From Piscirickettsiaceae bacterium (GTDB lineage: Bacteria > Pseudomonadota > Gammaproteobacteria > Nitrosococcales > Methylophagaceae), in assembly GCA_018646825.1 (NCBI GenBank), contig JABGUA010000109.1, positions 1-23,414 on the forward strand: a stretch of 23,414 bases of DNA, written 5' to 3'. The notes beneath the pieces are model-generated. The model was not told the origin of the DNA. It worked only from the letters and a program-made list of their open reading frames with translations, and did not search any database. This document shows, piece by piece, positions 23,368 to 23,414 of the stretch. The first letter of the stretch is position 1; the number at the start of each line of letters is the position of its first letter. Both the position numbers and the translations under genes were made by a program.

Positions 23368-23414
23368 ATGGCAGAAACAAAAGACGATATTGAAATCAGT
23401 GAAGGTGGGGGCAA
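23368..23414 (+). CDS. fliL: Probable flagellar basal-body protein FliL, N-terminus only
   Basis: Only 15 codons are in the window: MAETKDDIEISEGGG. An acidic start followed by a Gly run just before a Lys-rich stretch and the membrane anchor is typical of true FliL, and the gene follows a FliL-like gene. AGGA lies about 10 bases before the ATG. The call depends on sequence beyond the window edge, where a membrane helix and then fliM would be expected. Confidence 0.5.
   Translation, partial: MAETKDDIEISEGGG

Overview
The window looks like chromosomal core sequence from a free-living gammaproteobacterium of moderate GC. The order pepP-ubiH-ubiI and the divergent rhlB/trxA pair both match the Escherichia coli arrangement. 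Flagellar (FliL-family), c-di-GMP and TRAP-type uptake genes point to a motile aquatic organism. The exact genus cannot be fixed from sequence alone; a Methylophaga- or Thiotrichales-like bacterium is only a guess. No tRNA, rRNA, insertion sequence, prophage or CRISPR array is visible, and no stretch over 300 bases lacks a gene.

Layout. 1-3047 (+): the 3' part of pepP, then ubiH and ubiI, the flavin hydroxylases of ubiquinone synthesis, packed as one operon. 3044-5380 (-): rhlB, followed by a small unknown gene and an unknown lipoprotein gene. 5482-8129 (+): trxA, two hairpins, then uvrD, with a terminator-like hairpin just ahead of the uvrD start. 8143-9510 (+): a TakP-like TRAP solute-binding lipoprotein without its membrane subunits, and a small unknown protein. 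9619-11177 (+): a CHASE-GGDEF diguanylate cyclase broken by a one-base frameshift. 11196-13879 (+): an EamA-type permease, the DEAD-box helicase srmB, and a single-domain PqiA-family membrane protein. 13868-15316 (-): glgA, divergent from zwf (15397-16866, +), which ends at a strong terminator.

16917-21787 (-) is the most distinctive block. It is a tightly coupled four-gene operon: a TetR regulator, an RND/MMPL inner-membrane transporter, a LolA-like periplasmic protein and an outer-membrane beta-barrel. Together these could form a trans-envelope route for a lipid or other hydrophobic molecule, whose cargo is unknown. 21931-22770 (-) is psd (phosphatidylserine decarboxylase). 22902-23414 (+) holds a FliL-like exported protein gene interrupted by an in-frame amber codon inside its signal peptide, followed by the start of what is probably fliL proper.

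The best targets for a second look are the TetR-RND-LolA-barrel operon, the two single-lesion genes (CHASE-GGDEF frameshift and FliL-like amber), and the hairpin upstream of uvrD, which may be an attenuator.
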